Below, piece after piece: positions 54,725-64,000 of a DNA stretch of 64,000 nucleotides (the first letter of the stretch is position 1; every line of letters begins with the position of its first letter). Source of the stretch: Nymphaea colorata (taxonomy: Eukaryota; Streptophyta; Magnoliopsida; Nymphaeales; Nymphaeaceae). Both the position numbers and the translations under genes were made by a program. Under the pieces are notes generated by a model that searched no databases, was not told the DNA's origin, and saw only the letters and a program-made list of their open reading frames with translations. The stretch spans positions 21,393,354 to 21,457,353 of the forward strand of contig NC_045142.1 of NCBI RefSeq assembly GCF_008831285.2, read 5' to 3'.

Positions 54725-54918
54725 ATAACGAACCAGCAGCCTATTGCATACCAGATCCTGAGGCACCGGTACGCTTTGAGAGATGCTAGGCAACAACATG
54801 AAGTTTTGGTCGAGTGGAAAGTCAAGATGGTGGGACCTCTTGGGAGGAGTTGGATCAAATCCGCCTCCATTTCCCCGCATCACGAGCTTGCCCAAGCTCG
54901 ATCTGAGGAGGGTGGGGT
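54725..54918 (+). pseudogene. Gypsy integrase C-terminus (chromodomain-like) and polypurine tract
   Basis: Continuation of the gypsy Pol after the copia insertion. LRHRYALRDARQQHEVLVEW is followed in a shifted frame by SWEE and a final LAQARSEEGG, as in gypsy integrase tails with a chromodomain-like fold. It ends in the purine tract GAGGAGGGTGGGG at about 54905-54917, directly before the LTR. Confidence 0.8.
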
Positions 54919-56998
54919 TGATACGAGCCTACCAAGAGCCTGTACATCCCATGTGGGTACCTCCGCCGAAGGCGCTCTTTTGTGTTGTGAGGCTAACTTT
55001 TTGTGCTTATGAGGTTTACGAAGAATAGGTGGGAGTGACTTCGGAAGCGGGTCAAACGTCTAGGGAGGTTAACTATCCTGGTTCCTCCCTAGCATTAGTG
55101 CCCTAAGGCATTAATCAATAAACTTGGCGAAAAGCTTAGGGAGGTTAAACTCCCGAAAGCATCAAAGGCGTTTTCAGGAGAAGGCGGTGTTTTCTCTTGT
55201 GAGGTTAACCCTCAAGCATGGATCTACGTGGAGCAGAGTGGAAGACGTGTTGCAAACCCTTGGGAGGTTAAAAGCACGAGGTTCATGAAAGACCTAGGTG
55301 ACATTGGCCTAGGAGACCTAGACCCACCATGTCTAGGTGCGGAAGACCTAGGCTCACCTAGCCTAGATGAAGAAGACCCGGACTCACCTAGTCCGGAAGA
55401 GGAAGACCTAGGCAGATCAGGCCTAGAAGAAGGTGGGCTCGGCATGGAGAGGAGATCACTTCAGCCTAATACGACTAAGGCACACTGGGCTCGAGCCCAC
55501 TGCACGGACCAGACTTGCAGCTCAGGCGGAACCTGGGCGAGGTGGGGCTTTGTCCCAAATTCAGACTTTGACTTTACTTGTTTCATTTGATTCAAAGACT
55601 CATTTGCTTTTGTACCGTTTTCTTTACTTGATTCGTTTTGTTTTGCATCTCATCTCGAGACATTGTTTAGAACCGGTTTGGCACTGCCAAAACCGATACA
55701 GTTTACTCATTCTTGCTTAATGAAAAGTTGATTTCTCTTTCCTCCATGCGTGGAGAGTTCCTTCGTCCTTAGGGTGTGGCTCATTGAGCACTACACTGTA
55801 GTACTCACCCAGCCATGAGAATAGTGGAGATCCAAGCTTCGTTAATGGCCGCCGGCAGCGATTGACATCTTAGATCTGCAACGAACCGAAATCAAGTATT
55901 CCTTGAGTGGACATTCGTGCATCTTCCTTGGACACGAAGGAGGAAAGAGGCGATTGATCCATAGGGCTGATGAAGAAGACTCGGTGTTCGTGGTTCTGAC
56001 GTCCGGCATCAATCTTCACATTCGACCACCGGCAAAACACTTCTTCAACGAGTTAAGTACTTCCTCTTCTTCGTGCATGGCCAGAAGTGCTTTGGTTACC
56101 CGTTCTAAGAAGATCAACGAGAGAAGAGCTTGAGTATCCATGGGAAACCTCGCCTAAATCAAGTTTCTTCAATCGGTATCACCTAGGGACGAAGATCTAG
56201 CCTTGTGTGGGAAGAGAGAGATCTTGGGGCATTCGGCTGTTAAGGCAGCAGTCTAACACCTTGATCAATCGAAGCTTACAAGGGCTAGGTGAGGAAGAAG
56301 ATTCATTCCCAACCGTGCAAACCTGAAGTACATCTCATGGGTTGATTTAGAAGGAGAAAGAAGAGAGAAAGCGGAAGGGAAAAGAGAGTTCGCGCGAAGA
56401 AGAAGAAGTTCGGATTTCTGAAGGTTCACGGCAGAACATGTTCCTGATAAGAGATAGATTTCTGGAAATCTGTCAGGAGCTTTGAGGTGTGCCATAGCTC
56501 CTAGGAAAGCTCTCAACCTCCTCTCCAACATACTAAAATTTCACGATCAGTGGAGCACGGAAAGGCTGTCAAATCCAGATGAAAGTTGATTGTTTCTGCC
56601 GCCACCGCTCAGGCACAGCCGTTGCAGAACCGCCACTTGCAGAGGCTGTTTCCAGCGATTCCCTTGGAGTTTTCAGGCGAGTCATATACCGTTGGATTTG
56701 TAATTAAAATTTCTACAACATATCCAAATTTCACATGAAATAGAGTTGAGTTCACTGTTGAGACGAATGACCGTCGAAACTTCGTCTGTAAGTTCCGGGA
56801 ACCTGTCAGCCAGATTGCTGGATTTCATGGAGTAGTTCAGTATTTCGACCATCATTCCGGCCAGATCTGGCACTCTCCGGCCAGTTCGTGTCCCTGGGTG
56901 ACTAATCCCTAAAATATCCTTGCTGTGTATAAATTTGCTTAGGTTAATTTCCAAGGGTATTTTTGTCCAAGTTGGTTTGCACAAACCCTAACGTATCA
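54919..56998 (+). repeat. 3' LTR of the gypsy element
   Basis: A 2,080-bp LTR delimited by perfect 7-bp inverted ends, TGATACG at 54919 and CGTATCA at 56998, with the polypurine tract immediately before it. No partner 5' LTR is in the window. Around 55265-55425 it is dense in CCTAGG-type motifs. Within it, short frames rich in Asp/Glu/Pro are not convincing genes. Confidence 0.8.
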
Positions 56999-57021
56999 TA
57001 GCCTCACGCGCTAAAGGAGGA

Positions 57022-58484
57022 AGGTTCTTGGCGCGGTCCAGTCCTTCCAAATCCAATCCCGACACTTTAGGAAGGTCGGATTTGCAGCTGATCTCGAGCT
57101 GGACAGGTGGCAACACGTGGGGAGAGGGGCCCAACAGCTAAGACGATAGATTTGGGAGGCGCCGCAAGAAGGAAGCGTGCCACCTAGACCGTTCGTAAAA
57201 GGAAGGAACGACACTTGCTATACCCATCCCCTACTATCTTGGAAAGGAGATCTCATGCGCCTAGGTGTATTGAACCTGGACCGAATCAGTTAAGGAAGGA
57301 GTTTGGTGGCACCATAAGGTGAAGACACATGGTGGAAGGCAGCTCGCCCACCCTTGCGAGATCCACTTACCTAATCCGCCTCCAACAATCAAGGAAAGGA
57401 TCGTCCAGCCCATTAGGTTCATTGAACCTAGTCAACTTTCACCAAAGGCAAGAGATTTGGCATGATTCTTCGAGATTCCCATCAACCAAACTTGGGAAGA
57501 TTCTACCTCAATTCTAGGAAGGTGATCCACACCACAACCAGCAGCTCCCATCCATAGCTCGCTCGAGGAAGGAGGCGTCCACCATTGGAGATCGTGAGAA
57601 CCAACTGAGGAGCCGAGGAGAAGAAGGAGCATGGTGACCGGAGTCCGACCAACATACCTCGCCGGAGCTTCAACCTTCACCATAAAAAGAGGAAGACACG
57701 CTTGCTTAGGCACTTTCGAGGCTTGCATCATCCTATTTACGTCACTTTCCTAGAGGTTACTCGAAGGTGAAGTCTCATTTATTTATCCAATTGGACTTTG
57801 ATTGCTATTCTCTTGCATCTTCCAATACATCCATTGAGGAGGAACGTGGCTGGTTCGTGAGAGTAGTAGAGGTCGTGAAAGGCGGAGAATGAGCTTAACC
57901 TTGAGGGAAGCCTCAACGCTCGCCGGCGACCGGCGATTGCATCCCCCTTTCTCTACAAAAGACCAGGGTTAAATTGGTCTCACGGGTGAAGGCTTTCCTC
58001 TCCTTGAAGTTAATACATTGTTGACTTCGTAGTCTTGATACTTGCTGGATTTTTGCTCTCTTTACTGAATTTCAGCAAGGAACCGCGGGCATCAACCACG
58101 ACCGTGCGTGGAGTTGATGCCAAGAAAGGAAGAAACCGCTTCCGCCGGGTGATATCGGTGACTACTTCCCCCAATCGACACAACATTGATTCTTGGGGTT
58201 AACTATCAATTTGGCGACTAGATCAACTTCCCCCAATCTACTTCCCTCTCTTGCGGATTCATCTTGGTAGAACAGTAATCTCTTTCAAATATCTTGTTCT
58301 AGCCAATGAGAACTTGCTGCCCGGATCTTGAAGGTAGCGGAATACCGGAGAGCAACATCCTAGTTGCTGGAATCTCATCTCCTGTGAGCACGTGGAGACC
58401 CCAAGCGAGGCTTTGTGGAGGTATATTCCGGTTCACCCTATAGAACTGTGAGTTGGGTGCGATTTGTTTAAGCCGTCCAAGGAC
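57022..58484. repeat. R1 repeat copy 2 (uninterrupted)
   Basis: A 1.46-kb copy of the repeat at 1854-2426 plus 7682-8567. It preserves the empty target site of copia element 1 (GATCGTGAGAACC near 57591). Its terminal sequence, GTCCAAGGAC, has diverged from the CCAAGAACC end of copy 1. No gene is recognised. Confidence 0.8.
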
Positions 58485-59302
58485 AAAGTGATGGGATGCA
58501 GTCCCTCTAAAGCCGTGGGCTGAGGACACGACTCCCGGATCATTAAGCCTACCTAGGGTCAAGGGTGTGGTTTGGTTGCCTAGGGAATGTATGCATGGTT
58601 TGGATGATGATGAATGAATGGTTTGAGTGAGGAGTGTACGCTACAGTTGTAATAAGCCTACCTATCATTCTAGTTTTGTAGTAGGTCAAAACCGGGCTTG
58701 GGGAAGACTCACTTGTACTCTCTTGACCTAGTTATAAGCCGCGGTGACTGTCCGGCGGGAACCAAATCTTGCATTTAACATTTAAACCCTATTGGCAACA
58801 ACCTCCTCCTAGATCTTGGAGAAGGATCGGCATCAGCATCTTGAGTTTCTTCGGCCAATGGGATTTTGATGGGATTTTATGTCGTTTTTTCCTCCACCCC
58901 CACCACAGCACCCGCCCCCAACCCCCACTTTGTCAACGTGCCTATTTGATGACTAGAATTGAACTTCAAAATTTCTCCTTCAATATTTAACAGAAATAAA
59001 TAGTATTTTCAAAAAATAAAAATAAAAATAGTAGTCCGAAACATCAAGGGCAACCATCTCATTCATCTTTACAAGAGGAAGCAAATAACCTTCTTATCCA
59101 AATGGTTAATTGTACATTTCAATATTCATACATATAGAGCAAAATATAAGTGAAGAAAAGGTTAGCACTTTGCATTCGGTTAGCTGCAAACTGCAAAGTA
59201 ACTCAATGAATAGAAGAGAAGAGATTACAAAGGATAATTGTGTATAGAGTCAAAGATGTTGCATGACATAAAAAATTAGCCAAGTAAGCCTAAATTCAAT
59301 AT
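58485..59302. other. Spacer between R1 copy 2 and block C
   Basis: No gene. 58485-58790 has LTR-like composition (ATGAATGAATGG, GTCCGGCGGG), and a C-rich stretch lies at 58895-58930. The matching spacer is missing between R1 copy 1 and block A. Confidence 0.5.
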
Positions 59303-61567
59303 AACAATTTTGCTCTTGATGCACCCATCAATTAAACTTCCCCTAACTGCATCCTGATGGGCCAGTCAAGCATGTCTATGGAAACCATAACTTCATTTCC
59401 ACTGGAAATAGAATAGTAGTTCCTGAAGACAATTTGTAGGAAATAAATATCTTAAAACCCAGTAAAAAACATGGAAAAATCAATAAGCTATACGAACATG
59501 CAAGATGACTACTATGCTTGCAACAAAGATGAACATGCAACACTCAAGTACACAAGGCAGAAATAACATGAAAAACAAATGTATAGAAACTAACCTTTAA
59601 AATTTGGAACTAAACTGATCAAAAGAATCTATTAGATAATTCAACTTGGGAAAGTATACAGATCACTAAAAAATCTGAACCATCTTAAACTAAAAACCAA
59701 ACTATCAAAACCAGCAGCATCTTAAGAACATAAAAATATACATAAGTTTAGTGAACAAGTGATGAAAATATAATTATGATGCAGATGCAGGGAATCTTAA
59801 CTATCAAACACAAAAAATGAGAAAACAAATCAGGAATTAATATGTTTGCAAAATAATTCAGCTAACTAACTTGGTTCGTGCCTTTTAGAAAAACAATCAA
59901 AAAACATATGCTCTAATTTCTGACAATCCTAGTGAAGACCAACAAACACATGAAATCAATACCAAGGTTTAACAACTCCAACATTCACAGTTCTTCAACC
60001 ATACCTCGGTTAGGACATGTGCAACTTAGATACATGGTTTTAAACAGAATCAAATGCTCAATGAAAAGAACACGACAGTTAACAATCAAACCAGAACTAC
60101 TATAATTAAGATTCAAACAAGCATGGAACCACAACACTACCTTAACCCATGTCCCTACTATGCTAGACTATACACAAAAAGTACTCTAGTCAACTTACGC
60201 ACTACATAAAACTGACTCAAAATAAGCATAGCCATAAATAAAATAATGAACATGGGTCTCAAAGTCTAAAAGACTCTAAACCAGGTTGACACTCAACAAT
60301 AAGACCAAACCTCAACTAAAATGATATAAAGAGAATTAGTATTCCCTCGTATACTCACCAATCAGGAATATAACAAAAGACGTCAAGTTTTCTTTGCAAA
60401 GAATTGAACTTGAAATGGCTTGTTATTTTCAAATTTTTGCACATAGGCTTAGTGCATGTTGTGTGAAAAAGATACAACCTTCTTTTACCTGAAGCATTCG
60501 ATGAAGTATTAGGATTTGGAATCGCACCGAAGCTATCAAATCTCACGAAGGGATTTCTTTCCATTTTCAAGGTGTGAGCATAAAGAAATTGTTCTCTGCT
60601 TCATAGGAAACCAAAGAAAAGGAGTAGATATTAACCTCAAATCATTCATCCACAAAGGATCTGCAATCAATGCTAGAGACTTCAGCTTTCATGTCCTTCA
60701 TCCCATGGCAGACACTTTTTCTTTCTTGCTTGCTTTTGCCATTGATTTTCTTTTGTTTCTTCTTGCTTTTTTTTTTCTTGTCTTCTTAGTCATTTCGATT
60801 TTTTTTTTTAGGCCGACCTTCACCTTTGAGGGAAATACCTCACCACCCCAAAGGCTACTACAAAACACCATCTCTTTGATGGTTTTGTGTAGCTTTGTCA
60901 CGTGTCATACCCATTTCAACTTATGAGTTTCAACGAGACAAAATGTTCATAGGTTGTTATCTTCGTGAAATACACATAAATCACGTTTATGCATACCCAG
61001 TACTCTTGATTACTAACCTAGAGGAACAACTACACTCGCCATGAGCCCATCTCTCAACACTCAGTTTGCTACTTGCCAAGGTTTCAAAGAACACTTGGGC
61101 TTCCACCTCTTCGCACATTCATGTTTGATTCTTGCAGATGTTTGGTTGCAAAGGCGAATAACATTTCCTAATCCTTGAGCTCCGCCACATTACTGAACCC
61201 ATCTTCATAGCTGACACAAACAATCTTTCCAGTCTTCTCCTTCAATTGACTGATAGCAAGGGCTTGAAACTTCCTCCTTGCCCCTCAAAGGAATACCTAA
61301 GACAAATCGAAGGTACATCATAGTGCAGCAAAATTCCTTTCCAAAAATAGTTGGTTTATTAAAACTTCTTGATGTCAAGTGATATATTACCTAGATCGTT
61401 TTCCCTTTTCCTTCGAGAAGAAACCAAGTGACCTATGGTTGGAAGAAGAGAAATGACTAGGATGGTTTTTGCAAACTAAACATCACAAGAAATCATTCCC
61501 CTTGAACTCACCCCCTAAATATAGGGCTTTGTGATGGAAGGGTTCATAACAAGATGAATTCCTTAGA
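59303..61567. repeat. Block C
   Basis: Homologous to 42783-44100 (block B) and, from 59708 on, to 8567-10375 (block A). It carries the exon-like minus-strand frame at 60355-60570 (FVRFDSFGAIPNPNTSSNAS), followed by a splice-donor-like GTAAAAG, and a Lys/Arg-rich minus-strand frame at 60698-60901. No named product. Homology to A stops at GAATTCCTTAGAC. Confidence 0.7.
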
Positions 61568-64000
61568 CTTCTCCTATTGTAAGGGTTCCTTGAGAAAAAG
61601 GGAAAAAAATGACTAGGAGAAAAGGATAATTCCAACTCCGCTACTTTAACGCTCGGCTTTTGCAGGACAGATCGGGTCAGGGTCCAGACCGGACCCAAAC
61701 TCCTCGTGCGACAGGAGCCCGACACCGCTCTCTTCTCCCTCATTTTTCTTCTCCCTCGCCTTTCCCTCGTCTATCTCCTGGAGGTCTCCCGTGCCAGTGC
61801 AGAGAAGAAGAAGAAGACGGAGGTGGTGCAGCGGCGATGAGGACGACGGCAGCAGCTCGTGGGAAAGCTCTTTCTCTCGACCTCTCTGTTTGCCTCTCCC
61901 CTCCCTGTCCCTCCTGCGCAGCTTCCTCTCCTCTCCGCTAGTGCCCTCCCTCTGCTCGCACGATTCCCCTTTACTCTCCTTCTCTGATCGAGCTCCTTCC
62001 CCGTCCCTTTTGTCTCCTCCTCGCCATCTCCCCCATTTTCCCCCTCTCTCGCTTTCCCTCTTGGCACTCTCTCGCCTCTCTTGCGCTCTCTCTTCTCTGC
62101 CCACTTGCCTCTGTCAACACCTGCCCTCTCTCTCTTCTCTCACGTGCTCTCACCCTCACTACCTTCTTTCCCCCTTTTGACCGAACCCTTTCTCCCTCTC
62201 GTTTTTAGCCTACCTAGCATCTACCGTAGGTTTTTTTTTGTATGACAGACCCCTCTCTTGAGGGCCCTTTTCACCGATTTTGACTTTATCATGGGTTTTT
62301 GGTTGATTTGCAGATTGGAGACGCATCTTTCCCCTCATAGCAATGAGGTGAATGCGTTGGTGGTGGTGGCATTGAGGGATTCTAACCGTTTGGGGGGCTT
62401 TCAAACTCGTGGGGTGGCCACCGAGAGGATTGCAGCAGTCTAGATTATTGATTTGGGGTTAGCAAGGCGTAATTGAGCGTATTTTCTTGTATATTTTCCT
62501 TTAGAGCATGTATAATTATTGTTGAAGCATGCTAGAATTTAGAATTGGTGTTTTGGGGGCGGATGTTAGTGATTGTGCTTTTTGGGGAAAGTTTAGGATT
62601 ATGTTGGAGAAGCGATGATTTATATATATTGATCTTTTAAGATTGGGGTGTTGATTTTTGAAGCAATAGGGAAGCATGGTAGAGATTGTGATGTTGTGGG
62701 GAAGATTTAGAACCGTCTTTTTGAGCACGTGGCTCATGCTTTTGCGAGCGGGCATATCTTGGAGTTATTTGGGGAAGTGTACCTAAGTTGGATGTGACAA
62801 TAGGGTTGACGCCTAGACTACAGAAAGCATTTAAGAATGTGTTAAGGATAGACTGAGCGAAGCATTGAGTTTTGGGGTCTCGTGACAACATCAAGAAGTT
62901 AGGAGGATGCCTATTGGAGGGCTTGTAGGTCAACACTACCCGTCGACACCCTTGATGCGATGATTTGTGCCTCAATGATTTTGTTTTAGCTTGGTTTGGA
63001 TTGATAAGCTAATTAGTAGAGATCTTACCTTTTTATTTGTCTGAAGGTACACCGAGCACGTCCCGTAGACCTTGAGCGACCAGATTCGAAGCTCGAGGTA
63101 TTTTGGAGAGTTTTCTGGACGCGTGACAGGTATGGCAGCATTCCAGGCAAATTCTTGCCTGGAGCACGGTGTGAATGTGTGTTCCTAGGATTGTGGGATC
63201 CTAGGATTGTGATATGATTGATTGATTGATTGTTCGGTGAATGAATGTGTGTATGCATGCAAATGGTTTGATATGTGATATGATGTGTTTTGAAAAACTA
63301 TTAGAAGTCTGTTTTCAAATATCACGCATTTGCATGTGCATGCTAGAATTGATATCTCTTTAGGACAGATGAGGTGGGGTATCGAGTCGAGTGTCTCCTT
63401 GACCCCAATTGTGCATTAGAAAACATCCTAGAATGATAACTACATAGGACAGCTACGAGCCCATCACAGATCGAGACTACTCTCTGTGGTTTGGCTAAGT
63501 TTTTCAAAGATGTGATTATTGTGATAATGAATGTGAATGTTGTGATTGTTGCATACACATTGCCGCAGGCAATGATACAAATGATTGAAGAGAGGGAAGT
63601 TGTACCCATAATGTTGAGACAGCTAGCCAAAACTATTGTTGTTATGTATAGCCCTCGTGTGGAGGTAATTGGAGGTGTGAGTTCTCTCGGGAAGTGAACC
63701 AACCTCATGAGCTAGCAAGTTAATTGTGTTTGTGCAAGGATAATTGTAAGAATGAAAGAATAAGAAATGAGAGGCCAGTGGGATGTGGCTATGTGTTTGG
63801 GAGTTGTCCCGCCTTCGCCACTGGTCTCGCCTGTTCGGAGCGCAGGCGGTGTAAGGCCCCAGGGTACTGTTGTGTGATGTGCTTGGAGCGTGGGCTCCTG
63901 CCTTCCCAATCTGGGTGTCATAGAGAGGGCTGAGTATCTCTCCGTGGAATTCACACATCCATGGATGAGTGCTCTACCGCTGCAGCAGATGGATGGATCC
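61568..64000. repeat. Polypyrimidine-rich and LTR-like terminal sequence
   Basis: 61700-62220 is strongly C/T-rich on the plus strand; the open frames on both strands across it are composition artefacts. 62220-64000 has the texture of the long LTR or leader of a plant gypsy element (direct repeat CCTAGGATTGTG near 63186-63210, (GATT)n near 63216-63232). No PBS, coding domain or matching end is visible before the window ends, so the class is not determined. Confidence 0.35.

Larger units (their letters stand above)
46889..56998 (+). mobile_element. 5'-truncated Ty3/gypsy retrotransposon
   Basis: Plus-strand gypsy sequence starting just before RT (EPKGLPP) and running through RNase H, integrase and a chromodomain-like tail, then a purine tract and a 2.08-kb 3' LTR. 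Excluding the nested copia element it is about 4.7 kb. 5' LTR, PBS and gag are absent. The left junction lies within copy 3 of the pol-less retroelement. Stops, frameshifts and mutated catalytic residues make it inactive. Confidence 0.9.

Noticed and set aside
55228-55590. Acidic 120-codon frame in the gypsy LTR
   Set aside because: It coincides with the CTAGG-motif array and lies between a defined polypurine tract and LTR end, so it is LTR sequence.
60698-60901. Lys/Arg-rich minus-strand frame in block C as a nuclear protein gene
   Set aside because: The basic residues come from A-rich runs; the counterpart in block A has a different, interrupted frame, so a functional gene is not supported.
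61646-62180. Several overlapping Arg/Glu-rich or Ser/Pro-rich open frames
   Set aside because: They follow from the polypyrimidine composition; frames are open on both strands at once and none has a recognisable domain.
63343-63958. Open frames of up to 121 codons on the minus strand at the window end
   Set aside because: Low-complexity composition (Ile/Thr/Ser), no motif, and the region has LTR-like texture.
1-64000. CRISPR array, bacterial operon or phage system
   Set aside because: The window has plant retrotransposons and eukaryotic splice-like sites; no regularly spaced repeat-spacer array or prokaryotic gene organisation is present.

Overview
This window is a stretch of flowering-plant nuclear genome that consists almost entirely of transposable-element sequence. 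The evidence is Ty1/copia and Ty3/gypsy retrotransposons in several states of decay, primer-binding sites matching plant initiator tRNA-Met, plant microsatellites, and decayed plant gene copies (a J-domain co-chaperone, a plant-mobile-domain-like protein, a midasin-like exon). I cannot name the species. I see no gene that I would call intact and functional, no rRNA or tRNA gene, and no CRISPR array. There is one assembly gap (100 N at 18978-19077).

Layout. 1-1852: minus-strand internal region, PBS and LTR of a retroelement that shows no pol (copy 1). 1854-8567: a 1.46-kb repeat, 'R1', split by a complete but dead minus-strand copia element (2427-7676, 5-bp target duplication). 8567-14310: a repeated block ('block A') that recurs in part at 42783-46240 (B) and 59303-61567 (C). 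14314-15900: second copy of the minus-strand retroelement with PBS and LTR. 17110-18130: a minus-strand J-domain (DnaJ/DUF1977-type) pseudogene. 19078-19390: copia integrase fragment. 21655-28566: two direct copies of a 1.3-kb gene-fragment repeat ('D1'), the second carrying a GC-rich insertion and a plus-strand copia element (24097-27443) whose 3' part is deleted. 28567-34430: AT-rich sequence, part of it resembling a long LTR. 34440-35000: plant-mobile-domain-like pseudogene. 36648-36872: small CACTA-like element. 37200-39420: copia RNase H, an LTR-like stretch, then copia zinc knuckle, protease and integrase. 40486-41090: SINE-like sequence and a midasin-like exon. 42783-46888: block B and a third copy of the minus-strand retroelement. 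46889-56998: a 5'-truncated plus-strand gypsy element with a 2.08-kb 3' LTR, itself interrupted by a second complete minus-strand copia element (49284-54724). 57022-58484: R1 copy 2. 59303-61567: block C. 61568-64000: polypyrimidine-rich sequence that looks like LTR or leader DNA.

How the parts relate. Nested insertions give a relative order. Copia element 1 entered R1, copia element 3 entered the gypsy integrase C-terminus, and copia element 2 entered D1 copy 2; the first has an exact target duplication, the other two near-exact ones. The order block - internal region - LTR - R1 - block suggests tandem or segmental duplication of a pol-less retroelement together with its surroundings. The most unusual object is that pol-less minus-strand retroelement: its gag-like reading frame begins inside the tRNA-Met primer-binding site (encoding MVSEP), and an 83-codon frame is open at identical length in all three copies.
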